Below are positions 63,128 to 64,000 of a DNA stretch of 64,000 nucleotides, piece by piece; within the stretch, counting starts at the first letter, position 1; every line of letters begins with the position of its first letter. Below the pieces are notes generated by a model. That model was given only the letters and a program-made list of their open reading frames with translations, ran no database searches and was not told the DNA's origin. The stretch comes from Echinicola sp. 20G (GTDB lineage Bacteria; Bacteroidota; Bacteroidia; Cytophagales; Cyclobacteriaceae). The DNA lies in contig NZ_AP024154.1 in the NCBI RefSeq assembly GCF_015533855.1, forward strand, positions 3,478,501-3,542,500, in the 5' to 3' direction. The position numbers and the translations under genes are program-made.

Positions 63128-64000
63128 ATGACAAAGTTTAAATACATGGTATTCATGTCTGCACTGTTGTTAGTAGCGGCATGTTCCAGCGAAGTAAAGC
63201 AAGTAGAGTTTGATGGAGAAGTGATTATCAGTGGAAAGTTGGAGAATTTTCCTGAAGGGAACTTGGTCTTGTCAAAGTACTTGGATAATAGTGTTGAAGT
63301 TGTAGACACACTAGAAGTAACTAATAATGGGAAGTTTGAATATACCTTGAGCATAGAGGGGCCAAGCTTTTATGAACTTGACCTTTATGGAGAAAAACAA
63401 GTGAGACTTGCTTTGTATGAGGAAGATGTAACGATAGACTATGATTTTGACAATGAAGAAAGTTTGGTGCTTTCTGGATCATTTGATACAGAGCAAATCC
63501 ATAAAGTGGATGAGCTTTCTCAAGAATATCAAGAAGAAATCAACAATTTGAATTCTGAATATTACGAGGCCTTGTCTGCTAAAGATGAGGACGCAGTGAA
63601 AGCCATTCAGAAAAAGGCGTTGGAGCTAGAGTCAAACCATGCCAACAAAGTTAAAAGTACCATCAACAGTATGAATGGCAGCTTTGCTGCTTTGGCGGCA
63701 GTGGGAATGCTGAACCCTAGAAATGATTTTTCCTATATCGATAGCTTGGTGACCGAGTTGGATAAAAAATATCCTGAAAACAAGATGATCGTAGGATTAA
63801 AACAACAATTGGATGAAATGCGCGCTTTGTCCATTGGTCAGCCCGCACCTGAGATCTCACTACCCAATCCAGAAGGGGACGTAGTAAGTCTTTCTGATTT
63901 CAAAGGCAAATATGTGCTGATTGATTTTTGGGCGGCTTGGTGTAAACCATGTAGGGAAGAAAACCCAAATGTGGTTCGACTCTACAATGAATACAAGGAT
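63128..64000 (+). CDS. TlpA-like lipoprotein with DUF4369 domain, 3' truncated
   Basis: An open frame of 291 codons that runs past the window end, so the product is incomplete. Lipoprotein signal with Cys19 (LVAAC). N-terminal DUF4369-type region (about 25-120: EVIISGKLENFPEGNLVLS), a helical linker (130-210), then a thioredoxin/AhpC fold with the active site WCKPC (Cys272 and Cys275). It is a periplasmic thiol-disulfide oxidoreductase of the TlpA type common in Bacteroidota, maybe for cytochrome maturation. Four-base gap to gatB suggests shared transcription. Confidence 0.9.
   Translation, partial: MTKFKYMVFMSALLLVAACSSEVKQVEFDGEVIISGKLENFPEGNLVLSKYLDNSVEVVDTLEVTNNGKFEYTLSIEGPSFYELDLYGEKQVRLALYEEDVTIDYDFDNEESLVLSGSFDTEQIHKVDELSQEYQEEINNLNSEYYEALSAKDEDAVKAIQKKALELESNHANKVKSTINSMNGSFAALAAVGMLNPRNDFSYIDSLVTELDKKYPENKMIVGLKQQLDEMRALSIGQPAPEISLPNPEGDVVSLSDFKGKYVLIDFWAAWCKPCREENPNVVRLYNEYKD

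Overview
The window looks like a chromosomal segment from a Bacteroidota bacterium, most likely order Cytophagales and near the Cyclobacteriaceae (Algoriphagus, Echinicola or Cyclobacterium type). The evidence is the protein content: two TonB-dependent receptors with N-terminal carboxypeptidase-regulatory-like domains, DUF3078 and DUF4301 proteins, many lipoproteins, LytS/LytTR signalling, and a PQQ-dehydrogenase with cytochrome c. The non-coding signals agree: weak Shine-Dalgarno sequences, promoters of the TTTG-N(17-21)-TAnnTTTG class, and AT-rich intergenic DNA. No rRNA, tRNA, CRISPR array, intact insertion sequence or prophage gene was recognised. Genus-level placement is inference.

Layout. 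1-6.8 kb: the end of a FAD-dependent dehydrogenase, a CoA-binding protein, gyrB, and polyphosphate kinase facing a short Ppx/GppA phosphatase across a bidirectional terminator. 6.9-10.3 kb: a minus-strand membrane cluster (DUF202, SLC13/RCK permease, TerC, small membrane protein). 10.3-19.7 kb: a DUF3078 protein, patatin, DUF4301, a STAS-like/histidine kinase/esterase operon, a repeat lipoprotein, a sugar-lactone oxidase and an XRE/membrane-protein pair. 19.8-25.4 kb: a polysaccharide deacetylase with a membrane-anchored thioredoxin, then the 5-oxoprolinase genes pxpA, pxpB and pxpC with an Nramp-fold transporter. 25.5-31.8 kb: rmuC, a DUF4136 lipoprotein, trkA-trkH and a PhzF-family gene. 32-41 kb: an acetyltransferase, the PQQ-dehydrogenase/cytochrome c pair, a receptor-lipoprotein pair and a second large receptor. 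41.5-50.7 kb: a subtilase, two alpha/beta hydrolases, gapA, a SulP transporter, a decayed cfa remnant and a YwbE-like gene. 50.7-58.8 kb: a membrane protein, a GH3 beta-glucosidase, LytTR/LytS, a LacI regulator and an M23 peptidase. 58.9-64 kb: alaS, gatB and a truncated TlpA-like lipoprotein.

Functional themes are phosphate storage (ppk1/ppx), potassium uptake (trkAH), oxoproline recycling (pxp), sugar oxidation and hydrolysis, cell-envelope remodelling and housekeeping. The less ordinary points are: an Nramp-fold transporter without its metal ligands beside pxpABC; a 21-bp phased repeat array that flips strand (47.79-47.93 kb); a possible mini-ORF/attenuator leader before the SulP gene; a soluble histidine kinase translationally coupled to a STAS/SEC14-like protein; an operator-like palindrome inside a receptor promoter; and a frameshifted cfa fossil. 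I found no unmistakable new defence or mobile system.
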